Below are positions 8,369-16,174 of a stretch of DNA of 64,000 nt, in pieces. Every line of letters starts with the position of its first letter. Positions within the stretch are counted from its first letter, which is position 1. The position numbers and the translations under genes were made by a program. This DNA is from Ramlibacter sp. (lineage in GTDB: Bacteria > Pseudomonadota > Gammaproteobacteria > Burkholderiales > Burkholderiaceae_C). The notes under the pieces are model-generated. The model saw only the letters and a program-made list of their open reading frames with translations, did no database searches and was not told the origin of the DNA. Location of the stretch: the NCBI GenBank assembly GCA_016713005.1, contig JADJPY010000001.1:620001-684000 (forward strand), given 5' to 3'.

Positions 8369-10409
8369 ATTCCCCCGGGGTTGCCGCCAGGGCGGCCGAG
8401 CTGCGCCGCCAGCTGCACCACCACGCCCACCAGTACTACGTGCTGGACGCGCCGGAATTGCCGGACGCCGAGTACGACCGCCTCTTCAGGGAGCTGCAGG
8501 CGCTGGAGGCCGCGCACCCCGAACTGCTGACGCCCGATTCACCCACCCTGCGCGTGGGGGCAAGGCGCTGGACGGATTTGAGAAAGTGCGCCATGTGGTG
8601 CCCATGCTGTCGATCCGCACCGAAACCGACATCGAGGCCACCGGCGCCCAGAACTTTGACGCCCGCGTGCGCCGCGAGCTGGAGCTGCCCGCCGACGCGC
8701 CGCCGGTCGAGTACTGCGCCGAGCTCAAGTTCGACGGCCTGGCCATCAACCTGCGCTACGAGCACGGTGTGCTGGTGCAGGCCGCCACGCGGGGTGACGG
8801 CGAGATCGGCGAGGACGTCACGCAGAACATCCGTACGATCGGGCAGATCCCTTTGCGGTTGCCGAACAACGACCTTCGGGTCCTGGAAGTGCGCGGCGAG
8901 GTCTACATGCGCCGCGACGACTTCGAGGCGCTCAACGAACGCCAGCGCGAGAAGGGCGAAAAGACCTACATCAACCCGCGCAACACCGCCGCCGGCGCGG
9001 TGCGCCAGCTGGACCCGGCGATCACCGCCCAGCGTCCGCTGAGCTTTTTTGCCTATGGCTGGGGCGAAGTCACGCCGGCGGAGCAGGGCGGGCCGGTGTT
9101 TGAGACCCATTTCGCCTTCCTGCAGGCCCTGAAAGAGTGGGGTTTTCCGGTCTCAGCCCGCACCCGCATTGCCCGGGGTGCTATCGAATTGATAGCGTAC
9201 CACCAGGCCGTGGGGCAGGAGCGCGACAGCCTGCCGTTTGACATCGACGGCGTGGTCTACAAGGTCAACAGCCTGGCGTTGCAGCAGCAGCTGGGTTTTG
9301 TGACGCGCGAGCCGCGCTGGGCGGTGGCGCACAAGTTCCCCGCGCAGGAGCAGCTCACCACCGTGCTGGACATCGACGTGCAGGTGGGCCGCACCGGCAA
9401 GCTCACACCGGTGGCCAAGCTCGCGCCCGTGTTCGTGGGCGGCGTCACGGTGACCAACGCCACGTTGCACAACGAGGACGAAGCCCGCCGCAAGGACGTG
9501 CGGGTGGGCGATACGGTCATCGTGCGCCGCGCGGGCGACGTGATCCCCGAGGTGGTTTCGGTGCTGCCGGAAAAGCGCCAGGACGGCGCGAAGCCCTTCA
9601 CCATGCCCACGCACTGCCCCATCTGCGGCAGCCTGGCGGTGCGCGAGGAGGGCGAGGCCAACCACCGCTGCACCGGCGGCCTGTTCTGCCCCGCGCAGCG
9701 CAAGCAGGCCATCCTGCACTACGCGCAGCGCCGGGCCGTGGACATCGAAGGCCTGGGCGAGAAGCTGGTGGACCAGCTGGTGGACGCGCAGGTCATCAAG
9801 GTGCTGCCGGACCTGTACCGCCTGGGCCTCACCTCGCTGGCCGCGCTGGACCGCATGGCCGAGAAGTCGGCGCAGAACGTGCTGGACGCGCTGGAGAAAG
9901 CCAAGGCCACCACGTTGCCGCGCTTCCTGTTCGGGCTGGGCGTCCGCCATGTGGGCGAAGCCACAGCCAAGGATCTGGCGCGGCACTTCGGCAATCTGGA
10001 CGCGATCATGGATGCCAGCGTGGAACAGTTGCTGGAGGTGAACGACGTCGGCCCGGTGGTGGCGCAGAGCATCCGCACGTTTTTTGAGCAGCCGCACAAC
10101 CGCGAGGTGGTCGAGCAGCTGCGCGCCTGTGGCGTGCACTGGCCAGAGGGCGAGCCCGCCGCCCAGGTGCCCCGTCCGCTGGCGGGCAAGACCTTTGTGC
10201 TGACAGGCACGCTGCCCACCCTGGGCCGCGAGGACGCCAAGGCCCTGCTGGAAGCCGCCGGCGCCAAGGTGGCGGGCTCGGTCAGCAAGAAGACGGACTA
10301 CGTGGTCGCCGGCGCGGAAGCCGGCAGCAAGCTGGACAAGGCGCGCGAGCTGGGCGTGGCGGTGCTGGACGAGGCAGGACTGAAGGAGTTGCTCGATGGC
10401 GGTGCGTGA
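8365..10409 (+). CDS. ligA: NAD-dependent DNA ligase LigA (one frameshift in this sequence)
   Basis: LigA seals nicks in DNA using NAD+. Starting at ATG 8365 the protein shows the NAD-binding domain Ia (HHHAHQYYVLDAPELPDAEYD region), the adenylation motif KFDG with Lys122 (codon at 8727), OB fold, a four-cysteine zinc site (CPIC ... CTGGLFC near 9617-9690), helix-hairpin-helix repeats and a C-terminal BRCT domain (GKTFVLTGTLPTLGREDAKA region). The first 65 codons are in a different frame from the rest. The break is in the run of five G at 8556-8560, where six would give the expected VGGKALDGFEKV. Corrected length is about 681 residues. A dispersed repeat at 9141-9197 is translated within the protein as ARGAIELIA. 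The 3' end overlaps def by 14 bases. Confidence 0.93.
9141..9197 (+). repeat. Dispersed repeat, copy 3 (forward, inside ligA)
   Basis: A diverged copy: TTTTCCGGTCTCAGCCCGC, then ATTGCCCGGGGTGCTATCGAATTGATAGCG. It is read in frame by ligA, giving GAIELIA at its conserved end. Confidence 0.6.
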
Positions 10410-10935
10410 AATCCTCAAGATGGGCGACCCGCGCCTGCTGCGCGTGGCGCAGCCTGTGCCCGCGTTCGACACCGACGGGCTGCACCTGCTGGTGCGCGAC
10501 ATGTTCGAGACCATGCACGCCGTCAATGGCGCGGGGCTGGCGGCCCCGCAGATCGGCGTGGACCTGCAGCTGGTGATCTTTGGCACCGACACGGTGAACC
10601 CGCGCTACCCCGATGCGCCGCCCGTGCCGCGCACCGTGCTGCTCAACCCGGTGATCACGCCGCTGGGCGACGCCGAGGAAGAAGGCTGGGAGGGTTGCCT
10701 GTCGGTGCCCGGCCTGCGTGGCGTGGTGCCGCGCTGGGCGCGCATCCGCTACACCGGGTTCGACCCCTATGGCGACCCCATCGACCGCGTGGCAGAGGGC
10801 TTCCATGCGCGGGTGGTGCAGCACGAGTGCGACCACCTTATCGGCAAGCTGTACCCGATGCGGGTGCGCGACTTCACCCGCTTTGGCTACACCGAGGTGC
10901 TGTTTCCCGGGCTGGATGCAGGCGAAGACGACTGA
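10396..10935 (+). CDS. def: Peptide deformylase
   Basis: 179 residues with the three deformylase motifs: GAGLAAPQIG (45-54), EGCLS with metal ligand Cys101, and QHECDH with His143, catalytic Glu144 and His147. The enzyme removes the formyl group from the N-terminal Met of new proteins, using Fe2+ or a similar metal. ATG 10396 lies inside the end of ligA (14-base overlap), implying translation coupled to ligA. The C-terminus is complete. Some bacteria carry more than one def gene; whether this is the essential copy cannot be told here. Confidence 0.95.
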   Translation: MAVREILKMGDPRLLRVAQPVPAFDTDGLHLLVRDMFETMHAVNGAGLAAPQIGVDLQLVIFGTDTVNPRYPDAPPVPRTVLLNPVITPLGDAEEEGWEGCLSVPGLRGVVPRWARIRYTGFDPYGDPIDRVAEGFHARVVQHECDHLIGKLYPMRVRDFTRFGYTEVLFPGLDAGEDD

Positions 10936-10962
10936 AACTGGCCCGCAGGCTGTTTTTTTGAG

Positions 10963-11019
10963 GGAAATCGGCCTCCAGCCCCCGTGGGTATTGGCTGACC
11001 CACTATAAAAATCATAGCA
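10963..11019 (+). repeat. Dispersed repeat, copy 4 (forward, intergenic)
   Basis: GGAAATCGGCCTCCAGCCCC followed by ATTGGCTGACCCACTATAAAAATCATAGCA. This is one of the least diverged copies; it lies between def and the Pho box of the next operon. Confidence 0.85.
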
Positions 11020-11039
11020 ACCCAGGCGTTTTCTCCAGC

Positions 11040-11068
11040 CTGACACCGTCCCGTCACGCGGTTGTCAC
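11040..11068 (+). promoter_or_regulatory. Pho-box-like half-sites upstream of the PlcP-like operon
   Basis: Three 7-mers at exact 11-bp spacing: CTGACAC (11040), CCGTCAC (11051), TTGTCAC (11062). PhoB boxes are direct repeats of CTGTCAT-like 7-mers with 4-bp spacers, which this matches. The box ends 51 bases before the ATG at 11119 and 113 before ATG 11181. Confidence 0.65.
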
Positions 11069-11180
11069 ACCCGCTCGCGAGACTCTGCTGCACCACAAGA
11101 GCAGAAAGAGCGCGAGCGATGAGCGAACCCCGAATCCCCATCCCTTTGCCAGCCGGCCACCACCATGCTGCGGGGGCCAC

Positions 11181-12065
11181 ATGCGCGGTCTGAGCGGGCG
11201 CGCCGCCTTTGACGCATTCGGCGGCTTTGGCGGCGGCTTCGGGCCCGGGCCCGGCGACGCCAACGACCGCGACCACGAATTCCCCGAACGGCGCTATCGC
11301 GCCGTTTTCATTTCGGACCTGCACCTGGGCACCAGCGGCTGCCAGGCCACGGCGTTGCTGGACTTCCTGAAAACGCATCCCAGCGACTACCTGTACCTGG
11401 TGGGCGACATCGTGGACGGCTGGCAGCTGCGCCGCCGCTGGTACTGGCCCCAGGCGCACAATGACGTGGTGCAGAAGCTCCTGCGCGCAGCGCGAAAGGG
11501 CTGCCGCGTGGTCTATGTGCCGGGCAACCACGACGAATTTGCACGTGAGTTCATCGGCCACCGTTTTGGTGACATCGAGGTGATCGACGAAGCCGTGCAC
11601 CGCACGGCCGATGGCCGGCACCTGTGGGTGATCCATGGCGACTACTTTGACGGCGTGATCCAGTGCGCCAAGTGGCTGGCCTACGTGGGCGACAACCTGT
11701 ACGAGTTCACGCTCAGGCTCAACCGTCACCTCAACCACTTGCGCGGGCGGCTGGGGCTGCCGTACTGGTCGCTGTCGGCGTACCTCAAGCACAAGGTCAA
11801 GAAGGCATTGAACTACGTGACAGACTTTGAAGTGGCCGTGGCCACCGAGGCTCGCAAGCGCGGGCACGACGGCGTGGTCTGCGGCCACATCCACCGCGCC
11901 GAGATGCGCGAGATCAACGGCACGCTGTACTGCAACGACGGCGACTGGGTGGAGAGCCGCACCGCGCTGGTGGAGCACTTTGACGGACGCCTGGAGCTGG
12001 TGCGGTGGATACCCGCGCACCTGACCCAGGGCGTGGGCCACGAGGTGCAGGCGGTGCAGGCATGA
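11181..12065 (+). CDS. plcP: Calcineurin-type metallophosphoesterase, PlcP-like phospholipase C (UDP-2,3-diacylglucosamine hydrolase-like family)
   Basis: 294 residues. All metallophosphoesterase blocks are present: SDLHLG (Asp46, His48), GDIVDGW, GNHDE, HGDYFD and GHIHRAE, with the long YWSLSAYLKHKVKKA helical insert. Proteins of this LpxH-like family that sit beside a glycosyltransferase under a Pho box are PlcP: during phosphate starvation they hydrolyse phospholipid to diacylglycerol, which the neighbour glycosylates. Here a Pho-box-like element precedes it and its stop overlaps the glycosyltransferase start (ATGA), so this role is inferred from context rather than proven. The start is uncertain: ATG 11119 lies at the usual distance from the Pho box, and one extra G in the run 11172-11176 would join it to this frame. 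Confidence 0.75.
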   Translation: MRGLSGRAAFDAFGGFGGGFGPGPGDANDRDHEFPERRYRAVFISDLHLGTSGCQATALLDFLKTHPSDYLYLVGDIVDGWQLRRRWYWPQAHNDVVQKLLRAARKGCRVVYVPGNHDEFAREFIGHRFGDIEVIDEAVHRTADGRHLWVIHGDYFDGVIQCAKWLAYVGDNLYEFTLRLNRHLNHLRGRLGLPYWSLSAYLKHKVKKALNYVTDFEVAVATEARKRGHDGVVCGHIHRAEMREINGTLYCNDGDWVESRTALVEHFDGRLELVRWIPAHLTQGVGHEVQAVQA

Positions 12066-13138
12066 AGATCGCCCTCATTACCGACGCCTGGCAGCCGCAG
12101 GTCAACGGCGTGGTCACCACCCTGGTGGAGCTGGTGCGCGAACTCACGCTGGCCGGTCACCGGGTGGACGTGATCCACCCCGGGCATTTCCAGACGCGGC
12201 CCTGCCCCGGCTATGACGGCATTGACCTCGCGGTGCGGCCACGGCACGAGCTCACGATGCGGCTGGACTTGCTGCAGCCCGACGCCATCCACATTGCCAC
12301 CGAGGGCCCGCTGGGCTGGGCCGCGCGAAGCTACTGCCTGAAGCGCAAGCTCAGGTTCACCACGGCGTTCCACACCCGGTTTCCCGAGATCCTGAACGCG
12401 GCGCTCAAGGTGCCGCTGGCACTGGGCTACGCGCTGTTCCGCCACTTTCACCGGCCGTCCTCCGGCGTGATGGTGCCCACCCAGGGCGTGCTGCGCATGC
12501 TGCAGGCGCGGGGCTTCCGCAACCTGCGCGCCTGGACCCACGGCGTGGACACGGCGCTGTTTCGCCACCGGGACGAGCCGCAGGTGTACGGGCCCATGGG
12601 CAAACTCCCGCGGCCGGTGGCGCTGTTTGTGGGGCGCGTGTCATACGAAAAGAACATCGAGGCCTTCCTCAAGCTGGACCTGCCCGGCAGCAAGGTGGTG
12701 TGCGGCGTGGGTCCGGTGCTTGCCAACCTGCGCGAGCGCTATCCCGACGTGCACTGGCTGGGCCTGTTGCCGCGCGACGAACTGGCCGACGTGTATGCCG
12801 CGGCCGACGTGTTTGTCTTCCCCAGCCGCTCCGAGACCTTTGGCCTGGTGATGCTGGAGGCCATGGCCTGTGGCACGCCGGTGGCGGCCTACCCGGTGGA
12901 TGGGCCACTGGAGGTGCTGGGCCAGCCCGAGGCCCGGGGCGGCGTGCTGCACGACGACCTGCGCAGCGCATGCCTGGGCGCCCTGGCCATCCCGCGCCAC
13001 GACGCCCGGTCGCGGGCGCTGGCCTTCAGCTGGGCCGAGGCCACCCAGCTGTTTGTGAGCCACCTGGTGCCGGTGTCACAGACCTGTCATCAAACCCTCG
13101 AACACTGTCATCCTTCCGTCATCCGCGTGTCATCCTGA
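12062..13138 (+). CDS. GT4-type glycosyltransferase, probable diacylglycerol glycosyltransferase (Agt-like)
   Basis: 358 residues from ATG 12062, which overlaps the preceding stop. Two-domain GT-B architecture: an N-terminal 'ITDAWQPQVNGVVTTL' glycine loop and HPGHF segment, and a C-terminal nucleotide-sugar site with FVGRVSYEKNIEAFL and ESRSETFGLVMLE-type EX7E motif (SRSETFGLVMLEAMACGTPVAA region). The family (type 1/4, retaining) includes the glycolipid synthases that pair with PlcP in phosphate-starved bacteria; the sugar cannot be read. The last 20 residues or so are encoded by the two arrays of Pho-box-like half-sites in front of ppk, so the C-terminal tail may be a by-product of a regulatory sequence. 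Its stop overlaps the ppk ATG by one base. Confidence 0.85.
   Translation: MKIALITDAWQPQVNGVVTTLVELVRELTLAGHRVDVIHPGHFQTRPCPGYDGIDLAVRPRHELTMRLDLLQPDAIHIATEGPLGWAARSYCLKRKLRFTTAFHTRFPEILNAALKVPLALGYALFRHFHRPSSGVMVPTQGVLRMLQARGFRNLRAWTHGVDTALFRHRDEPQVYGPMGKLPRPVALFVGRVSYEKNIEAFLKLDLPGSKVVCGVGPVLANLRERYPDVHWLGLLPRDELADVYAAADVFVFPSRSETFGLVMLEAMACGTPVAAYPVDGPLEVLGQPEARGGVLHDDLRSACLGALAIPRHDARSRALAFSWAEATQLFVSHLVPVSQTCHQTLEHCHPSVIRVSS
13073..13090 (+). promoter_or_regulatory. Pho-box-like half-sites upstream of ppk, first array
   Basis: GTGTCAC (13073) and CTGTCAT (13084) at 11-bp spacing, inside the 3' end of the glycosyltransferase gene. The box ends 48 bases before the ppk ATG, the same distance as the other boxes of the island. 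Confidence 0.6.
13105..13133 (+). promoter_or_regulatory. Pho-box-like half-sites upstream of ppk, second array
   Basis: CTGTCAT (13105), CCGTCAT (13116) and GTGTCAT (13127), exact 11-bp spacing. It ends only five bases before the ppk ATG, so on its own it is poorly placed for an activating box; it may extend the first array. Confidence 0.5.
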
Positions 13139-15204
13139 TGTCCAACACACCCAGCGTCCCCTTCCTGGACCGCGACCACAGCATCCTGGCTTTCAACGAG
13201 CGCGTGCTCGACTGGGCGCGCCGCGCCGACGTGCCCCTGCTGGAGCGCCTGCGCTACCTGTGCATCGTGTCGTCCAACCTGGACGAGTTTTTCGAAGTGC
13301 GCGCCGCGCCCCACCTCACCGCCATGCAGGGCGGCGACCTCAAGGGCCCGTACACGGTCAACACCTTCGCGGCACTGGCCGCCGCCGCGCACGATCTGGT
13401 GGGCCGCCAGTACGCGCTGTACAACGACGAGCTGATGCCCACCTTCAAGAAGCACGGCATCGAAATCATCTCGCACGGGGATCGCAAGCCGGCCCACCGC
13501 AAATGGGTGGACGAGTACTTTGAGCGCGAGGTGCGCCCGCTGCTCATCCCCGTGGGGCTGGACCCGGCGCATCCGTTCCCGCAGGTGGCCAACAAGTCGC
13601 TCAATTTCATCGTGCACCTGGGCGGCAAGGACGCCTTTGGCCGCGAGAACGAGATCGCCATCGTCAAGGTGCCGCGGGTGTTGCCGCGCCTGATCCGCAT
13701 GCCCGACAAGGTGGCTGGCAAGAAGACGCTGTTTGTCTCGCTCTCCAGCGTGATCCGCGCGCACCTGCACGACCTGTTCCCGGGGCGGGAAGTGGGGCAG
13801 TTCTCGCAGTTCCGCGTGACGCGCCACTCCGACCTGGCGCTGGACGAGGACGATGTGCAGAACCTGCGCACGGCGCTGCGCCAGGGCCTGCAGCACCGGC
13901 ACTACGGCCAGGCGGTGCGCCTGGAGGTGTCGGCCGGCTGCTCGGAGTTCCTCTCGGGCTTCCTGCTGAAGCAGTTCAACCTGCCCGAGGCGGCGCTGTA
14001 CCGCGTGCACGGGCCGGTGAACCTGGTGCGGCTGACGCAGCTGGTGGACCTGGTGGACGAGCAGCCCCTGCGCTTCCCGCCGTACAAGGCCACTTACCCC
14101 GTGGCGCTGGTGCCGGGGCAGGATTTTTTTGAGCGGCTCAAGCAGGGGGACGTGCTGATCCACCAGCCCTACGAGAGCTTTGACGGTGTGCTGGCCTTCC
14201 TGCGCGAAGCCGTGCACGACCCGCAGGTGCTGGCGATCAAGCAGACCATTTACCGCACCGGCTCGGACGCCGAGCTGATCGACCTGCTGCGCGAGGCCGT
14301 GCGACGGGGCAAGGAAGTCACCGCCGTGGTGGAGCTGAAAGCCCGCTTTGACGAGGAAGCCAACATCAACTGGGCCGAGTCGCTGGAGTCGGTGGGCGCG
14401 CAAGTGGTGTACGGCGTGGTGGGCCTGAAAACCCACGCCAAGATGCTGCTGGTGACGCGCCGGGAAGGCAAGGCGCTGCGGCGCTATGGGCACCTGTCCA
14501 CGGGCAACTACAACCCGCGGACCGCGCGCCTGTACACCGACCTGAGCTACCTGACGGCAGACACACAGCTCACGGCCGACATGGAAGCCGTGTTTGTGCA
14601 CCTGGCCAGCCAGAGCAAGCTGCCCCGGTTGCACAAGCTGTGGCTGGCGCCGTTTTACCTGCACCGCCGCTTCATCGAGAAAATCGACGCGATCGGCGAC
14701 GCTGCCGCGCAGGGCAAGCCCGGGCGCATTGTGGCCAAGATGAACGCGCTCACCGACGAGGCGTTGATGATGGCGCTGGTGCGCGCGGGGAAAAAGGGCG
14801 TCAAGGTGGACCTGATCGTGCGCGGCGCCTGCATGCTGCCCGCCGGTGTGCCGGGCGTGACCGACCATATCCGCGTGCGCTCCATCATTGGCCGCTTCCT
14901 GGAGCATTCGCGGGTGTTTTACTTCCGCAGCGGCGCCGACGAAGACCTGTACCTGGCCAGCGCCGACTGGATGAACCGCAACATGCTGCGCCGCGTCGAG
15001 CTGGCCTGGCCCGTGACGGACCCGGCCCTGCGCCAGCGCATCATCGACGAATGCCTGGTGGCCGGCCTGCACGACGGGCGCGATGCCTGGGACCTGGGGC
15101 CTGACGGCCACTACCGGCGTGTGGACACCAGCAAGCCGGGCCATGGCGCCCAGGCCGCGCTGATGGCACGCTACGCAGCGCGCGAGCAGGCGCAGGACGC
15201 ATGA
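13138..15204 (+). CDS. ppk: Polyphosphate kinase Ppk1
   Basis: 688 residues. Ppk1 reversibly makes inorganic polyphosphate from ATP. The start FLDRDHSILAFNERVLDWA and SSNLDEFFEVR are the conserved N-terminal blocks. The phospholipase-D-like catalytic half carries His433 (THAKMLLV), the predicted autophosphorylated residue corresponding to E. coli His435, and His452 (YGHLSTGNYN). Length is as in the family. ATG 13138 overlaps the glycosyltransferase stop by one base; sixA overlaps the end by four bases. Pho-box-like arrays just upstream suggest that phosphate limitation raises expression independently of the plcP promoter. Confidence 0.97.
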   Translation: MSNTPSVPFLDRDHSILAFNERVLDWARRADVPLLERLRYLCIVSSNLDEFFEVRAAPHLTAMQGGDLKGPYTVNTFAALAAAAHDLVGRQYALYNDELMPTFKKHGIEIISHGDRKPAHRKWVDEYFEREVRPLLIPVGLDPAHPFPQVANKSLNFIVHLGGKDAFGRENEIAIVKVPRVLPRLIRMPDKVAGKKTLFVSLSSVIRAHLHDLFPGREVGQFSQFRVTRHSDLALDEDDVQNLRTALRQGLQHRHYGQAVRLEVSAGCSEFLSGFLLKQFNLPEAALYRVHGPVNLVRLTQLVDLVDEQPLRFPPYKATYPVALVPGQDFFERLKQGDVLIHQPYESFDGVLAFLREAVHDPQVLAIKQTIYRTGSDAELIDLLREAVRRGKEVTAVVELKARFDEEANINWAESLESVGAQVVYGVVGLKTHAKMLLVTRREGKALRRYGHLSTGNYNPRTARLYTDLSYLTADTQLTADMEAVFVHLASQSKLPRLHKLWLAPFYLHRRFIEKIDAIGDAAAQGKPGRIVAKMNALTDEALMMALVRAGKKGVKVDLIVRGACMLPAGVPGVTDHIRVRSIIGRFLEHSRVFYFRSGADEDLYLASADWMNRNMLRRVELAWPVTDPALRQRIIDECLVAGLHDGRDAWDLGPDGHYRRVDTSKPGHGAQAALMARYAAREQAQDA

Positions 15205-15668
15205 TCATGGACCTGATCCTGTGGCGCCACGCCGAAGCCGAAGACTGGGAAGAGGGCTGCAATGACCTGGAGCGTTCCCTCACCGCACGGGGGGAGAAGC
15301 AGGCCACGCTGATGGCCCGGTGGCTGGACCGCCAGCTGCCCGAGGCCGCCAGGGTGCTGAGCAGCCCGGCGCGCCGCTGCGAGCAGACCGCGCTGGCGCT
15401 GGGCCGCAAGTACAAGGTCCGTCCCGAACTGGCCCCCGAAAGAACGCCGGCGCAACTGCTGGAAGCGGCGCTGTGGCCGTCCTCGCGGGTGCCCGTGGTG
15501 ATCGTGGGCCATCAGCCCACGCTGGGGGCCACGGTGGCGCAACTGCTGGGCATGAAGCTGGGCAGCTGCCCCGTGCGCAAGGGTGCTGTCTGGTGGATAC
15601 GCCACCGCGAACGCGACGGCCATGCCCAGACGCTGGTGCTGACGGTGCAGTCGCCCGATCTGCTCTGA
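15201..15668 (+). CDS. sixA: SixA-type histidine phosphatase
   Basis: 155 residues of the histidine phosphatase (phosphoglycerate mutase-like) superfamily: catalytic RHAEAED with His10, SSPARRCEQTA, and a second conserved histidine in GHQPTLG. SixA removes phosphate from phosphohistidine in phosphorelay HPt domains. A CheA-like kinase with an HPt domain lies 2 kb further on, which is a possible but unproven partner. ATG 15201 overlaps the ppk stop (ATGA); a second ATG is at 15207. It is the last gene of the plcP-ppk run and converges on the minus-strand gene ending at 15691. Confidence 0.85.
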   Translation: MIMDLILWRHAEAEDWEEGCNDLERSLTARGEKQATLMARWLDRQLPEAARVLSSPARRCEQTALALGRKYKVRPELAPERTPAQLLEAALWPSSRVPVVIVGHQPTLGATVAQLLGMKLGSCPVRKGAVWWIRHRERDGHAQTLVLTVQSPDLL

Positions 15669-15690
15669 GCCCGGCCCGGCCGGTGGCGAC

Positions 15691-16119
15691 TCAGCCCGCC
15701 TTGGGGCGGCCGGTCTTGATCGCGGGTACCGCGCCCATGCAGGCCAGAAACGCGACGTCGGACATGGCGGCCAGGGCCTTGATGCCGGCACGCAGGATTT
15801 CGCTCTTCTTGGCGGGGGCGGCGAGGCGGGCGGCGCGCTGCTTGAGGTCGTCGAGCACCAGGTATTCGGCCTTGGGGATCGTGAAGCTGTCGCGCACGAG
15901 CTTGGGCTTCTTGGGCTTTTCAACCTTGACGGGCTTGGCAGGCGCGGCGGCACCGGTGGGTGCCACCGCCTGGACGACAGGGGCCCTGGCGGGCACGGGC
16001 CGCGCGGCGGGTTTTGCCGCGGCAGGCCTGGCGACGGTGGTCTTCTTGGCCGGGGCGGCCTTCCTGGCGGGAGCCCGGACGGGCACCCTGGACTTGACGG
16101 ACTTGGTGGCGGTGGCCAT
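15691..16119 (-). CDS. Histone H1-like / ribbon-helix-helix DNA-binding protein
   Basis: 142 residues. The first half is a low-complexity tail of Ala, Lys, Pro and Arg (APARKAAPAKK, AAAKPAARP-type repeats), like bacterial H1-like nucleoid proteins. The second half, SFTIPKAEYLVLDDLKQRA followed by KKSEILRAGIKALAAM, reads as strand-helix-helix of a ribbon-helix-helix DNA-binding domain and ends with a conserved-looking PAIKTGRPK. It is therefore probably a nucleoid-associated or transcription factor; the target is unknown. ATG 16119 is preceded by AAAGG. It lies 53 bases downstream of ppx on the same strand, with 9-bp tandem repeats in between, which makes regulation of this locus by the protein itself a possibility. 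Confidence 0.6.
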   Translation of the reverse strand: MATATKSVKSRVPVRAPARKAAPAKKTTVARPAAAKPAARPVPARAPVVQAVAPTGAAAPAKPVKVEKPKKPKLVRDSFTIPKAEYLVLDDLKQRAARLAAPAKKSEILRAGIKALAAMSDVAFLACMGAVPAIKTGRPKAG

Positions 16120-16142
16120 GGTTGCTTGACCTTTCAGGAAAC

Positions 16143-16174
16143 GGTTTATACAGTTTATACGATTTATACCGTTT
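16143..16174. repeat. Tandem 9-bp repeats between ppx and the H1-like gene
   Basis: GGTTTATAC, AGTTTATAC, GATTTATAC and a partial CGTTTAC stand head to tail at 16143-16176. The array is bracketed by inverted arms AAACGGT (16139-16145) and ACCGTTT (16168-16174). It is A+T-rich in a G+C-rich region and covers the ppx stop codon, so it may be a binding array or promoter for the H1-like gene. Confidence 0.5.

Noticed and set aside
10936..10965. Terminator after def
   Set aside because: A run of seven T follows GCCCGCAGGC, but only a three-base stem can form.
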